Source: Janibacter indicus (GTDB lineage: Bacteria; Actinomycetota; Actinomycetes; Actinomycetales; Dermatophilaceae). Taken from it: 64,000 nucleotides of DNA. The stretch is taken from NCBI RefSeq assembly GCF_900176385.1, contig NZ_FWXN01000001.1, positions 62,001-126,000 of the forward strand, in the 5' to 3' direction. Positions 50,005 through 59,951 of this stretch are shown piece after piece; positions within the stretch are counted from its first letter, which is position 1, and every line of letters starts with the position of its first letter. Below the pieces are notes generated by a model. The model had not been told where the DNA came from. It saw only the letters and a program-made list of their open reading frames with translations, and searched no databases. Made by a program: the position numbers and the translations under genes.

Positions 50005-51351
50005 TCAGACCGCCTGGAAGCGGTTGATCTGCTTCTCGAACTTCGCGCGCTTCTCGGTGTCGGTGACACCCAGGCCCGGCTCGGGGGCAAGGGCGAGGAC
50101 GCCGACCTTGCCCTGGTGCTTGTTGTGGTGCACGTCGAGGGTCGCCTGGCCGACCTCCTCGAGCTTGTAGGTCTTGCTGAGGGTCGGGTGGACGAGACCG
50201 CGGTTGATCAGCTCGTTGGCCTCCCACGACTCGCGGTAGTTGGCGAAGTGGCTGGAGATGATGCTCTTGAGGTTCATCCACAGGTAGCGGTTGTCGTACT
50301 CGTGCATGTAGCCCGAGGTCGACGCGCAGGTGACGATCTTGCCGCCCTTGCGGGTGACGTAGACCGAGGCGCCGAAGGTCTCGCGGCCGGGGTGCTCGAA
50401 GACGACGTCGACGTCGTGGCCACCCGTGAGCTCACGGATCTTCTTGCCGAGGCGCTGCCACTCCTTGGGGTTCTGCTCGGTGTTGTCGTCGTTCCAGAAC
50501 TTGTAGCCCTCGGCGTTGCGGTCGATGATCAGCTCGGCGCCCATGTCGCGGCAGATCTGGGCCTTCTCGGGGGAGGAGACGACGCAGATCGGGGTCGCGC
50601 CGGCCGCCAGGGCCATCTGCGTGGCGTAGGAACCGAGGCCACCCGAGGCGCCCCAGATGAGCACGCGGTCGCCGAGCTTGAGCGAGGCGCCGTTCTTGGA
50701 GATCAGCTGGCGGTAGGCGGTGGAGTTGACCAGACCGGGGGAGGCGGACTCCTCCCAGGTGAGGTGTGCCGGCTTGGGCATGAGCTGGTTGGCCTTGACG
50801 ATGGCCAGCTCGGCGAGGCCACCGAAGTTGGTCTCGAAGCCCCAGATGCGCTGCTGCGGGTCCATCATCGTGTCGTCGTGGCCGTCGGCGTCCTCGAGCT
50901 CGACGGACAGGCAGTGGGCGACGACCTCCTGGCCGGGCTTCCACTTCGAGACGTGGCCGCCGGTGCGCAGGACGACGCCGGAGAGGTCGGAGCCGACGAT
51001 GTGGTACGGCAGGTCGTGACGCTTGGAGTACTTGTTGAGCCGGCCGTAGCGCTCGAGGAAGCCGAAGGTCGAGACCGGCTCGAAGATCGAGGTCCACACG
51101 GTGTTGAAGTTGATCGCGCTGGCCATGACGGCGACGAGCGCCTCGTCGGGGGCGAGCTCGGGGATCGGCACGTCGTCGATGTGCAGCGACTTGCGCGGGT
51201 CCTTGTCGCGGCTCTGCAGACCCTTGAACATCTCGACCTCGTCCTTGTGGACGGTCGTCGCGCGGTAGGTGTCCGGCAGGGGGAGGTTGGCGTAGGTCTC
51301 TTCGCTGCGGTCACCGGAGAGGATCGCGTCGCGGATCTGGTCGATTGCCAT
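50005..51351 (-). CDS. ccr: Crotonyl-CoA carboxylase/reductase
   Basis: A 448-residue MDR-family enzyme that reductively carboxylates crotonyl-CoA to (2S)-ethylmalonyl-CoA with NADPH and CO2, the defining step of the ethylmalonyl-CoA pathway. NFNTVWTSIFEPVSTFGFLE, the NADP loop WGASGGLGSYATQMA and the CO2/crotonyl pocket region FEHPGRETFGASVYV are characteristic of Ccr and set it apart from ordinary enoyl reductases. The ATG at 51351 has only GGAG nine bases upstream. A TAGGTT -10 candidate (minus, 51405-51410) lies about 55 bases before it. In Actinobacteria Ccr also makes extender units for polyketides. Confidence 0.96.
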   Translation of the reverse strand: MAIDQIRDAILSGDRSEETYANLPLPDTYRATTVHKDEVEMFKGLQSRDKDPRKSLHIDDVPIPELAPDEALVAVMASAINFNTVWTSIFEPVSTFGFLERYGRLNKYSKRHDLPYHIVGSDLSGVVLRTGGHVSKWKPGQEVVAHCLSVELEDADGHDDTMMDPQQRIWGFETNFGGLAELAIVKANQLMPKPAHLTWEESASPGLVNSTAYRQLISKNGASLKLGDRVLIWGASGGLGSYATQMALAAGATPICVVSSPEKAQICRDMGAELIIDRNAEGYKFWNDDNTEQNPKEWQRLGKKIRELTGGHDVDVVFEHPGRETFGASVYVTRKGGKIVTCASTSGYMHEYDNRYLWMNLKSIISSHFANYRESWEANELINRGLVHPTLSKTYKLEEVGQATLDVHHNKHQGKVGVLALAPEPGLGVTDTEKRAKFEKQINRFQAV

Positions 51352-51694
51352 TGAAGGGGGCTCCTCGGCCTCGTCGGGGATGTCGGGGTGATGCGTCTGC
51401 GTGCAACCTAGGTCGTCACGGAGCCGAGGGGGGCCGACTCATGACTGAGTTCACACGGCAGGGGTGATGCCTGCCCACCTGGCGGACAGCATCCGTACCC
51501 ATCGTGTCCCGTCCACCGCGCTGGAGACGGACGTGCGGCCGTGACCTCCCTCTCACAGCCTCGGCACGGGCGGTGGCCCGGCCGTGTCATGGCACTCCCG
51601 GACCGGCGCCGACCCCTGCCGACGAGCCCTGCGGCGCACTAGGAATGAGGCAGTTGCCGGCGCAGGGCCGGTGACCGGACACAAGGGGAACACC

Positions 51695-52108
51695 ATGAAG
51701 AGCACCATGCGAGTCCTGGCGGTCGCGGCGTCGACCGCCGCCCTCCTCGGCAGCGGCCTGAGCGCCCAGGCGGCGCCGACGGCCAACACGGCGACGGCCG
51801 GGACCTCGGGGACCCAGGCCACCTCGGCTGCGTGGTCCTGCCCGGCCTACCGCCTGTGCGTGTGGACCGGCAAGAACGGCACCGGCACCCGAGCGGTCTT
51901 CAAGTACGGCGACGTCAACCTCGCCGACAGTGTGGGCCCGCGCGGGATGAACAACAAGATCAGCAGCTACCGCAACCGCACCGGTCGCAACTGGAGCTTC
52001 CACAACTACACCAACTACAACGGCACGACGCGCTACGCACACCCGTGGACCTACGGCAACGTCGGCTCGACGATGGACGACCAGGCCTCGTCGATCAAGC
52101 GTCGCTGA
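51695..52108 (+). CDS. Secreted peptidase-inhibitor family I36 protein
   Basis: A 137-residue exported protein. The N-terminal Sec signal (MKSTMRVLAVAASTAALLGS, cut likely after SAQA or shortly after) is followed by a linker and a domain of about 90 residues with CPAYRLCVWTGKNGTGTRAV, repeated aromatic/Asn turns and a C-terminal MDDQASSIKRR. This is the beta/gamma-crystallin-like I36 family, first known as a Streptomyces metalloprotease inhibitor. Two Cys in CPAYRLC may be bridged. AAGGGGAA precedes the ATG. The 343-base gap before it (51352-51694) shows no gene beyond promoter sequence for ccr. Confidence 0.85.
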   Translation: MKSTMRVLAVAASTAALLGSGLSAQAAPTANTATAGTSGTQATSAAWSCPAYRLCVWTGKNGTGTRAVFKYGDVNLADSVGPRGMNNKISSYRNRTGRNWSFHNYTNYNGTTRYAHPWTYGNVGSTMDDQASSIKRR

Positions 52109-52117
52109 CCACGGCAC

Positions 52118-52166
52118 GACGAAGGGGGCGTGGCACCGGTTCGTCCGGTGCCATGCCCCCTTCGTC
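52118..52166. terminator. Bidirectional terminator between convergent genes
   Basis: Arms 52118-52139 and 52145-52166 pair over 22 bases with one wobble-type mismatch around TTCGT. Inverted CGAAGGGGG copies form the stem base. It serves both the I36 gene and the epimerase gene. Confidence 0.8.
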
Positions 52167-52192
52167 CCCGGTGTCTCGTCGCGGCGTCGACG

Positions 52193-52624
52193 TCAGTGGG
52201 CGGCGTCGGCGGCCGGCTCGACGAGCTCGACGAGGATGCCGCGCGCGTCCTTGGGGTGGATGAAGTTGACCCGGGACTTGCTCGTGCCGCGCTTGGGGGT
52301 GTCGTAGAGCAGGCGCAGGCCGCGCTCGCGCAGGGTTGCGCACACGGCGTCGATGTCCTCGACGCGGTAGGCGAGCTGCTGGATGCCCTGGCCGTTGCGG
52401 TCGAGGAACTTCGCGATCGTCGACTCGGGGGAGAGCGGCGCCAGCAGTTGGATGCACGAGCCCGAGGCGCCGACGCGCATCATCGCCTCGCGCACGCCCT
52501 GCTCCTCGTTGACCTCCTCGTGGGCGAGCTCCATGCCGTAGGAGTCGCGGTAGAAGGCGATGGCCTCGTCGAGGTCGGGGACGGCGACGCCCACGTGGTC
52601 GATGGCGGTGAAGAGATCGGTCAT
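52193..52624 (-). CDS. mce: Methylmalonyl/ethylmalonyl-CoA epimerase
   Basis: A 143-residue VOC-fold epimerase that interconverts the 2S and 2R forms of methylmalonyl- and ethylmalonyl-CoA. Metal ligands are visible: His in AIDHVGVAV, Gln in QQLAYRV, His-adjacent NFIHPKDARG and Glu in LVELVEP. It links Ccr (2S product) with the 2R-specific mutase. The ATG at 52624 is followed upstream by a hairpin (52640-52672). Confidence 0.94.
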   Translation of the reverse strand: MTDLFTAIDHVGVAVPDLDEAIAFYRDSYGMELAHEEVNEEQGVREAMMRVGASGSCIQLLAPLSPESTIAKFLDRNGQGIQQLAYRVEDIDAVCATLRERGLRLLYDTPKRGTSKSRVNFIHPKDARGILVELVEPAADAAH

Positions 52625-52639
52625 GTCGGCAGCCTAGAG

Positions 52640-52672
52640 AGCCGAAGGGGGGCGGCGCGCCCCCCTTCGGCT
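52640..52672. terminator. 15-bp hairpin built of paired CGAAGGGG motifs
   Basis: AGCCGAAGGGGGGCG (52640-52654) pairs perfectly with 52658-52672 around a GCG loop. It stands just upstream of mce rather than after a gene, so it may shield mce from leftward readthrough or belong to a lost gene. Confidence 0.6.
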
Positions 52673-52859
52673 GTGGCCTGTCCCACCCGCGCGGGGCGGT
52701 CAGGAGCGGACGCGCTCCTCGTCGCCACCGGGCCAGCCGGTGGTGATCGGGCGGTCCGGCGATCCGGCGGTGACCTGATGGGTCGTGGTGGTGTCGCTCG
52801 TGACGGCCGCGGCCGGCGCGGCGGTGAGCGCCAGCCCCAGTCCGGCGATGGCCCGGGTG

Positions 52860-53252
52860 AGGCACTGACCGTCGAGCAGATCGAGTCCGCACTGATCAGT
52901 GACCGGGACATCGCCGGGCGCGGCCTCGACTGCCGGATGATCATCACGCCCGCCTCGCTCGGACCGGCGCACTGGGACGACTACCTCGGACAGCTGCAGT
53001 CCCTCGGGCACCAGCTGCGCCTGCCCAAGGCCGCGACCCAGGTCTGCCTCGTCTTCGACACGTCTCCACCGAGCGGGTCCGACAGGTCGTCGCCCTCCTC
53101 GCCCGCGGCATGAAGGACGAGGCGGTCGCCCGTCGCCTCGGGGTCTCCACCCGCACGATGCGTCGACTCGTCGCCGCGACGATGGACGAGCTGGGGCCCA
53201 GAGCCGCGTCGAGGCGGGGATCGAGGCGGTGCGGCGCGGCTTCGTCGAATGA
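52860..53252 (+). pseudogene. Degenerate LuxR-type HTH regulator
   Basis: The frame around 53060-53195 encodes a clear LuxR helix-turn-helix: RVRQVVALLARGMKDEAVA, RRLGVSTRTMRRLVAATMDE. One base lost near 53196 (GGGG run) moves the ending to another frame, where SRVEAGIEAVRRGFVE then a stop at 53252 completes a typical LuxR C-terminus. Upstream, a third frame (about 52866-53070) gives VEQIESALISDRDIAGRGLD and similar regulator-like text without a start. At least two frameshifts and a missing N-terminus mark it as a remnant. The gap 52673-52859 shows only a leftward frame ending at 52700 with a signal-like stretch but no start codon. Confidence 0.6.
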
Positions 53253-53378
53253 CCGGTCATGTGTCGTGCCCCACCCGGGCAGGGCTGCCCTCCCTTCGTC
53301 CTCGTCGCTAGGGTGAGCGCAAGCCGTGGCGCCGGGACCGGTGCCGCGAGACCACACACCGTTGTTGGAGGCATCCAG

Positions 53379-54578
53379 ATGTCCGATCGTCCCGTGTCCG
53401 TCATCGTCGCCGGGGCCCGCACCCCGATGGGCCGCATGAGCGGCTCCCTCAAGGGCTTCTCCGGCAGCGACCTCGGTGGCTTCGCCATCAAGGGCGCGCT
53501 CGACAAGGCCGGCGTCAAGGGCGAGGACGTCGACTACGTGATCATGGGCCAGGTGCTCACCGCGGGCGAGGGCCAGATCCCGGCCCGCCAGGCGGCGATC
53601 AAGGGCGGCATCCCCAAGGACGTCCCGGCCCTCACCGTCAACAAGGTCTGCCTCTCGGGCATCGACGCGATCGCGCTCGCCGACCAGCTCATCCGCGCCG
53701 GCGAGTTCGACATCGTCGTCGCCGGGGGCCAGGAGTCGATGACCAACGCCCCGCACCTGCTGCCCAAGAGCCGCGAGGGCATCAAGTACGGCGACACCAA
53801 GCTCAAGGACTCGATGGCCTACGACGGCCTGCACGACGTCATCACCGACCAGGCGATGGGCGCGCTCACCGAGGGCAAGAACGCCGAGGACTCCGCCTTC
53901 TCCCGCGAGGAGCAGGACGCCTTCGCCGCCGCGAGCCACCAGAAGGCCGCCCAGGCCTGGGCCGACGGCAAGTTCGCCGACGAGGTCGTCCCGGTCGAGA
54001 TCCCGCAGCGCAAGGGCGACCCGGTCGTCTTCGACACCGACGAGGGCGTGCGTGGCGACACCACCGCCGAGTCGCTGGGCAAGCTGCGTCCGGCCTTCGC
54101 CAAGGACGGCACCATCACCGCCGGCTCCGCCTCGCAGATCTCCGACGGTGCCGCCGCGGTCGTCGTCATGAGCAAGGCCAAGGCCGAGGAGCTCGGGCTG
54201 ACCTGGCTCGCCGAGATCGGCGCCCACGGCGTCGTCGCCGGCCCGGACTCGACCCTGCAGGCGCAGCCGGCCAATGCCATCGAGGCCGCCGTGGCCAAGG
54301 AGGGCATCGCCGTCTCCGACCTCGACGTCGTCGAGATCAACGAGGCCTTCGCGGCCGTCGGCCTGGCCTCGGCCAAGCAGCTGGGTCTGGCCGACGAGCA
54401 GGTCAACCCCAACGGTGGCGCCATCGCCATGGGGCACCCGCTCGGCATGTCCGGTGCCCGCATCACCCTCGCCCTCGCCCACGAGCTGAAGCGCCGCGGT
54501 GGCGGCGTCGGTGCCGCCGCCCTATGCGGTGGTGGCGGTCAGGGTGACGCGCTGATCATCCGCGCGCCGAGCGCCTGA
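53379..54578 (+). CDS. Acetyl-CoA acetyltransferase (thiolase)
   Basis: A 399-residue thiolase that condenses two acetyl-CoA to acetoacetyl-CoA or runs in reverse. The nucleophilic Cys is in [13 protein letters not shown] (about 89), the His in [16 protein letters not shown] region, and the acid-base Cys in [12 protein letters not shown]. The ATG at 53379 has TTGGAGGC eight bases upstream; TAGGGT at 53309-53314 is a likely -10 with a leader of about 60 bases. It sits beside mce, as in mycobacteria, and three bases before meaB. It supplies the entry step of the ethylmalonyl-CoA pathway. Confidence 0.95.
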   Translation: MSDRPVSVIVAGARTPMGRMSGSLKGFSGSDLGGFAIKGALDKAGVKGEDVDYVIMGQVLTAGEGQIPARQAAIKGGIPKDVPALTVNKVCLSGIDAIALADQLIRAGEFDIVVAGGQESMTNAPHLLPKSREGIKYGDTKLKDSMAYDGLHDVITDQAMGALTEGKNAEDSAFSREEQDAFAAASHQKAAQAWADGKFADEVVPVEIPQRKGDPVVFDTDEGVRGDTTAESLGKLRPAFAKDGTITAGSASQISDGAAAVVVMSKAKAEELGLTWLAEIGAHGVVAGPDSTLQAQPANAIEAAVAKEGIAVSDLDVVEINEAFAAVGLASAKQLGLADEQVNPNGGAIAMGHPLGMSGARITLALAHELKRRGGGVGAAALCGGGGQGDALIIRAPSA

Positions 54579-54580
54579 GC

Positions 54581-55549
54581 TTGAGCCGCACGGTCGACGT
54601 CCCCGTCCTGGTCGAGGAGGCCAGGGCGGGGACGTCGCGCGCCGTCGGGCGACTCATCTCGCTCGTCGACGACCAGCACCCCGCCCTGCCAGAGGTCATG
54701 CGCCTGCTCGCGCCGCACACGGGTCGGGCGCACGTCGTCGGCATCACCGGCGCTCCCGGCGTCGGCAAGTCGACGACGACCAATGCCCTGGTCCGCGAGC
54801 TTCGGGCCCGCGGGCAGCGGGTCGCGGTCCTGGCCGTCGACCCCTCGTCGCCCTTCAGTGGTGGGGCGCTGCTCGGCGACCGGATCCGGATGACCGAGTC
54901 GGCCGGTGACCCCGACGTGTGGATCCGCTCGCTCGCCAGTCGCGGCCACCTCGGCGGCCTGTCCGTCTCGACGCCGCAGGCCGTGCGTGTGCTCGACGCG
55001 GCGGGCTTCGACACGGTGCTCGTCGAGACCGTGGGTGTCGGCCAGTCTGAGGTCGAGATCGCCGGCGCCGCCGACACCACTCTCGTGCTCCTCGCGCCGG
55101 GGATGGGTGACGGGATCCAGGCGGCCAAGGCCGGGATCCTCGAGATCGGCGACGTCTTCGTCGTCAACAAGGCCGACCGCGAGGGTGCCGACGCGACCGT
55201 GCGCGACCTGCGGCACATGATCCAGCTCGGCGAGGGCACCGCCCCGGGCGGCTGGCGCCGTCGGGTCGTGCGCGCCTCGGCGATGAACGGCGAGGGGGTC
55301 GACGACATCGCCGCCGCCGTGACCGACCACCTGCAGCACCTCGCCGCCAGCGGCGCCCTGCGGCGTCGCCGAACCGCCCGTGCGCGCGACGAGATCACCG
55401 CCCTGGCCATCGCCCGGCTGCGGGCCCGCATGGGCGACCTCGGGTCCGGCGGTCTGCTCGAGCGGCTCGCCGAGCAGGTCGTGGACGGTGGCCGCGACCC
55501 CTTCGCCGCGGTCGACGAGCTGCTCGAGACGCTCGACCTGTCCTCCTGA
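54581..55549 (+). CDS. meaB: MeaB GTPase chaperone of B12-dependent mutases
   Basis: A 322-residue G3E GTPase that loads adenosylcobalamin into, and protects, acyl-CoA mutases. P-loop GAPGVGKSTT, the Mg/base loop DPSSPFSGGALLGDR, the switch ETVGVGQSEVE and the guanine motif NKAD are all present. The only usable start is a rare TTG two bases after the thiolase stop, so it depends on translational coupling. Its client here is most likely the ethylmalonyl-CoA mutase 14 kb away, or a methylmalonyl-CoA mutase elsewhere. Confidence 0.93.
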   Translation: MSRTVDVPVLVEEARAGTSRAVGRLISLVDDQHPALPEVMRLLAPHTGRAHVVGITGAPGVGKSTTTNALVRELRARGQRVAVLAVDPSSPFSGGALLGDRIRMTESAGDPDVWIRSLASRGHLGGLSVSTPQAVRVLDAAGFDTVLVETVGVGQSEVEIAGAADTTLVLLAPGMGDGIQAAKAGILEIGDVFVVNKADREGADATVRDLRHMIQLGEGTAPGGWRRRVVRASAMNGEGVDDIAAAVTDHLQHLAASGALRRRRTARARDEITALAIARLRARMGDLGSGGLLERLAEQVVDGGRDPFAAVDELLETLDLSS

Positions 55550-55553
55550 CTCT

Positions 55554-55646
55554 GCATTGCCCTACGGCAATGCAGGGTCAGAGGGCATTGCCGTAGGGCA
55601 ATGCAGAGTCCGGCCACCGGGATGCTGCATTGCCGTAGGGCAATGC
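55554..55646. repeat. Three copies of a 20-bp palindrome (GCATTGCC family)
   Basis: Copies at 55554-55573, 55585-55604 and 55627-55646 share arms GCATTGCC/GGCAATGC; the first has loop CTAC and the others GTAG, so the first is inverted. A fourth copy is at 22686. They begin four bases after the meaB stop. A REP-like element or a protein-binding array is possible. Confidence 0.75.
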
Positions 55647-55689
55647 GGAGTCAGGGGTGGAGTGACGGCGCAGTGGGGGCAGGCAGGCT

Positions 55690-55739
55690 GCACGACGAAG
55701 GCCGACCGCACGGGATTGTGCGGTCGGCCTCGGTCGTGC
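55690..55739. terminator. Hairpin terminator between convergent genes
   Basis: Arms 55690-55711 and 55718-55739 pair over most of 22 bases, with GCCGACCGCAC/GTGCGGTCGGC as the perfect core. It serves the leftward membrane protein gene and possibly meaB. Confidence 0.75.
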
Positions 55740-55751
55740 CGGGGGCGTGGG

Positions 55752-56300
55752 TCAGAGGCCCTCGGAGACCCGGATCTCGTCGAAGCCGCCGATGTCCGAG
55801 ATGGCGCCGATGCAGGTGGGGTTGTAGTCGGAGCTGCCGGCATCGAGGTAGTCGGTGTTGCAGGTGACGTCGTCGATGACGCTGCCGTCCTTCATGAAGT
55901 AGAAGGTCAGGTAGAAGGACTCGCTGGACCCGCTGTCGTTGCGGACGGTCAGACCCGAGATGTCGTCACCGATGACGCTCCAGCCGGACTGGATCGCGGC
56001 GCCGCTGACATTGGCCGAGCCGCCCTCGCTGATCGTCGTCGCGCCGGCTGCGTCGGCGTCCTTGGACGAGTTGGCCGAGGAGGTGTAGCTCGAGATCTGG
56101 TCATCGGCCTCGTTGACCGCGAAGACGAAGAACCCGCCGACGGCGCAGCAGCACAGGATGATGACCGCGGCGATGATGCCGAGGATCCACCACAGGGTGT
56201 TGTCCTTCTTCTGCGGAGCGGCACCGAAGCCGGCGCCCGCCGGGGCCTGGTAGGGGTTGGGACCGGCGCCACCGGGCGGCGGCGGGGCTGGGTACGACAT
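55752..56300 (-). CDS. Membrane-anchored protein with proline-rich N-terminus
   Basis: A 182-residue protein. Residues 1-30 are Pro/Gly/Ala-rich and cytoplasmic; about 37-62 form one membrane helix with a Cys triplet (IILCCCAVGG); the external part of about 120 residues has a FxxLTFYF-type beta domain with two or three Cys (CNTDYL, PTCIGAI), like the DUF4352-type domains of other membrane-anchored actinobacterial proteins. The ATG at 56300 has AGGGGGAT upstream. It is divergent from the Ser/Thr kinase gene. Function unknown. Confidence 0.78.
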   Translation of the reverse strand: MSYPAPPPPGGAGPNPYQAPAGAGFGAAPQKKDNTLWWILGIIAAVIILCCCAVGGFFVFAVNEADDQISSYTSSANSSKDADAAGATTISEGGSANVSGAAIQSGWSVIGDDISGLTVRNDSGSSESFYLTFYFMKDGSVIDDVTCNTDYLDAGSSDYNPTCIGAISDIGGFDEIRVSEGL

Positions 56301-56403
56301 GGGTGGATCCCCCTGGAAAACGTGGCGTCTGGACCGGGCGAGTGCCCGTGCGCGCCAGTCTACGTGCCGGTAGCCCAGCCCGAGCATCTACGCTGGCCCG
56401 GAC

Positions 56404-57879
<1,476 letters not shown>

Positions 57880-57891
57880 CCGGAGGACCCC

Positions 57892-58203
57892 GTGCTGCTC
57901 GCCTTCAGCATCGCGCCGTCGTCGCCTGACGACAGCGGCTCCTACGCCGAGGCCGTGGCCGCGGCGCTGCGCATCGTCCGCGACAGCGGCCTGCCCCACG
58001 ACCTCGGGTCGATGTTCACGACGGTCGAAGGGGAGTGGGACGAGGTGATGGCCGTCGTCAAGCAGTGCGTCGACGCCATGGAGCCCTACGGCGACCGCGT
58101 CGGACTCGTCATGAAGGCCGACATCCGGGCCGGTCGCACCGGGCAGATGAGCGCCAAGGTCGAGCGGGTCCGGGGCCTGCTCGACGACCCCGGCACTTCG
58201 TGA
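57892..58203 (+). CDS. Thiamine-binding-type protein (MTH1187/YkoF family)
   Basis: A 103-residue ferredoxin-like-fold protein of the MTH1187/YkoF family: LLAFSIAPSSPDDSGSYAEA, VAAALRIVRDSGLPHDLGSM and a C-terminal helix. Members bind thiamine or related small molecules and form tetramers; physiological role is unsettled. The GTG at 57892 has CGGAGGA seven bases upstream, and it follows the kinase gene by 12 bases, so the two are likely co-transcribed. Confidence 0.85.
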   Translation: MLLAFSIAPSSPDDSGSYAEAVAAALRIVRDSGLPHDLGSMFTTVEGEWDEVMAVVKQCVDAMEPYGDRVGLVMKADIRAGRTGQMSAKVERVRGLLDDPGTS

Positions 58204-58292
58204 CGATTTTGTGACCTTCGGGGGTCTTTGGGATGGTGGACCGTCCGCCACGTCGGCGGGCACCCACTGATGTCCCACGGAAAGTCCCCGAT

Positions 58293-58934
58293 GTGAGCAC
58301 GCTCATCCCGCGCGTGGCCGGCGCCCTCCTGGCCGTCGTCGGCCTCGTCGCCGCGGTCGTCGGCGGTTGGTTCCTCGCCAACCTCGGTACCTCCGGCACC
58401 GCCACCTTCACCGCCGAGCCCGGCCAGCGCGTCGTCGTCCTCGAGCCCGACGTGCTCAACCGCGTCGACCACCCCGTCGAGGTCACCGCGACCGGCTCCG
58501 GAGAGCTGTGGTCGGGCACGGCCCGTCCCTCCGACGTCGAGGCACTCGTCGGTGACGGTGCCCGCGTGCACGTCGCCGGCGTCGACGTCTCCGACTGGGC
58601 CCTGACGTCCACCGACGAGGGCAAGGGTCAGTCCGTCGACCCCGGCAGCCTCGACGTGTGGCAGGAGAGCGCGACCGGCACCGATGAGGTCAGCCGCACC
58701 ATCGAGCAGGCGGACGCGCCGCAGACCCTCGTGGTCGCCGCGCCCGAGGGCGCCGAGATCGAGTCCGTCGAGATGACCGTCGTCGACGGCTCGTGGGGCA
58801 CGACCGCGCTCGTCACCCTCGTCGTCGGGATCCTGCTGCTGCTCGCCGGCCTGGCGCTGCTGCTTCGCTCCACCGGGCGCCTGCGGGGGCTGCGCCGGTC
58901 CGCCCGCCCGACCACCGAGGAGGGCTCCGCATGA
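58293..58934 (+). CDS. Two-span membrane protein with large external domain
   Basis: A 213-residue protein. Membrane helices at about 6-31 and 172-198 flank an external beta-rich domain of about 140 residues (FTAEPGQRVVVLEPDVLNRV). No domain name is recognised. I use the GTG at 58293 with GGAAAG about ten bases upstream; the in-frame ATG at 58233 lacks a site. TTGTGA (58209) and GATGGT (58232) 17 bases apart are a weak promoter. Its stop overlaps the lipoprotein gene (ATGA), so the two proteins probably act together in the envelope. Confidence 0.78.
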   Translation: MSTLIPRVAGALLAVVGLVAAVVGGWFLANLGTSGTATFTAEPGQRVVVLEPDVLNRVDHPVEVTATGSGELWSGTARPSDVEALVGDGARVHVAGVDVSDWALTSTDEGKGQSVDPGSLDVWQESATGTDEVSRTIEQADAPQTLVVAAPEGAEIESVEMTVVDGSWGTTALVTLVVGILLLLAGLALLLRSTGRLRGLRRSARPTTEEGSA

Positions 58935-59908
58935 GCCGCCGTCGTACTCCCTTCGTCATGACCGTGGTGGCCCTGCCGCTCGCCCTCGGGGGCTGCGGCC
59001 TCGGCTCCTCGATCGCCGGCATCCACGACGCTCCCGCCGAGCAGTCCGGCGGTGCGTCGGTCACCTCCGGCACCGCGACCAAGGTCGTCGAGCGCGTCGT
59101 CGGTGACGCCGCCGAGGTCAGCCGGGCCAAGGCCGACTCCGCCGCCCGCCGCAAGATCCTCTCCGGCCCGGCCCTGCGCGAGATCGAGGCGGCCGCGGTG
59201 AGCAAGGACTCGGCGGGCCGCACCTCGGCCAAGACCGAGGGCCTCGAGGTGCTTGCCGTGAGCCGTGGCACCGACTGGCCCCGCGCCGTCCTGGCGACCT
59301 CGCGCACCGGCGACGTCCAGTACCTGCACGTGCTCGTGGCCGAGAAGGCCGACCGGCCGTACACCCTCTTCGCCGACGTGCCCATGGCAGCCGGGGCCAG
59401 CGTGCCGGCACTGCCGGCCGTCGACGAGGGCGCACCCGTCAAGCTCTCCTCCGCGCCCAGCCAGGACGTGGCGACCGCGGCCACGTCGTGGGGCAAGGCC
59501 GTGGCCTTCCCCGCGCCGAAGAAGGCGCCGCAGGACGTGTCCGTCGCCGACGGCTTCTCCAGCGCGCTGAAGAAGAACGCGAGGGCGACCAACAAGGACC
59601 TCGGCGACCTCGCCGACTACACCCAGCGCCAGGCGATCGCCGACGGCGAGACGGTGAGCTTCGAGCTCGCCGACGGCGGGGCGATCACCTTCGTGCCGAT
59701 GACCCGGACGGACACGATCCGGGCGACTGACAAGCTCAAGGAGCTGAAGATCGAGCAGCAGGCGCTCAGGCGCGTGCTCGACGCCTCCACGGTCAAGCGG
59801 GCGCTGTCGGTCAAGCACGCCGAGACGCTCGCGCTCGTCACGCCCGCCGAGGGCAAGGCCCGCGTCGTCGGCGCGAGCGAGGTCGTGGAGTCGGCTGCGG
59901 GCAGCTGA
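58931..59908 (+). CDS. Secreted lipoprotein of unknown function
   Basis: A 325-residue exported lipoprotein: signal peptide RRRTPFVMTVVALPLALGG with lipobox LGGC, Cys at about 22. The mature part is Ala/Lys/Asp-rich with alternating strands (VQYLHVLVAEKADRPYTLFA, ITFVPMTRTDTIR), like the uncharacterised actinobacterial lipoproteins found near YbbN. It is translationally coupled to the two-span membrane protein. A role in envelope maintenance is guesswork. Confidence 0.82.
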   Translation: MSRRRTPFVMTVVALPLALGGCGLGSSIAGIHDAPAEQSGGASVTSGTATKVVERVVGDAAEVSRAKADSAARRKILSGPALREIEAAAVSKDSAGRTSAKTEGLEVLAVSRGTDWPRAVLATSRTGDVQYLHVLVAEKADRPYTLFADVPMAAGASVPALPAVDEGAPVKLSSAPSQDVATAATSWGKAVAFPAPKKAPQDVSVADGFSSALKKNARATNKDLGDLADYTQRQAIADGETVSFELADGGAITFVPMTRTDTIRATDKLKELKIEQQALRRVLDASTVKRALSVKHAETLALVTPAEGKARVVGASEVVESAAGS

Positions 59909-59951
59909 TCCCGGGTGACCGGCGGCCCCGCGGGTGGGGGACAATGAGGTC

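Noticed and set aside
52700-52880. A leftward small secreted protein gene (signal-like LGLALTAAPAAAV, ending at 52700)
   Set aside because: No start codon or ribosome site is available in frame and the region overlaps the LuxR remnant; at most a broken gene.
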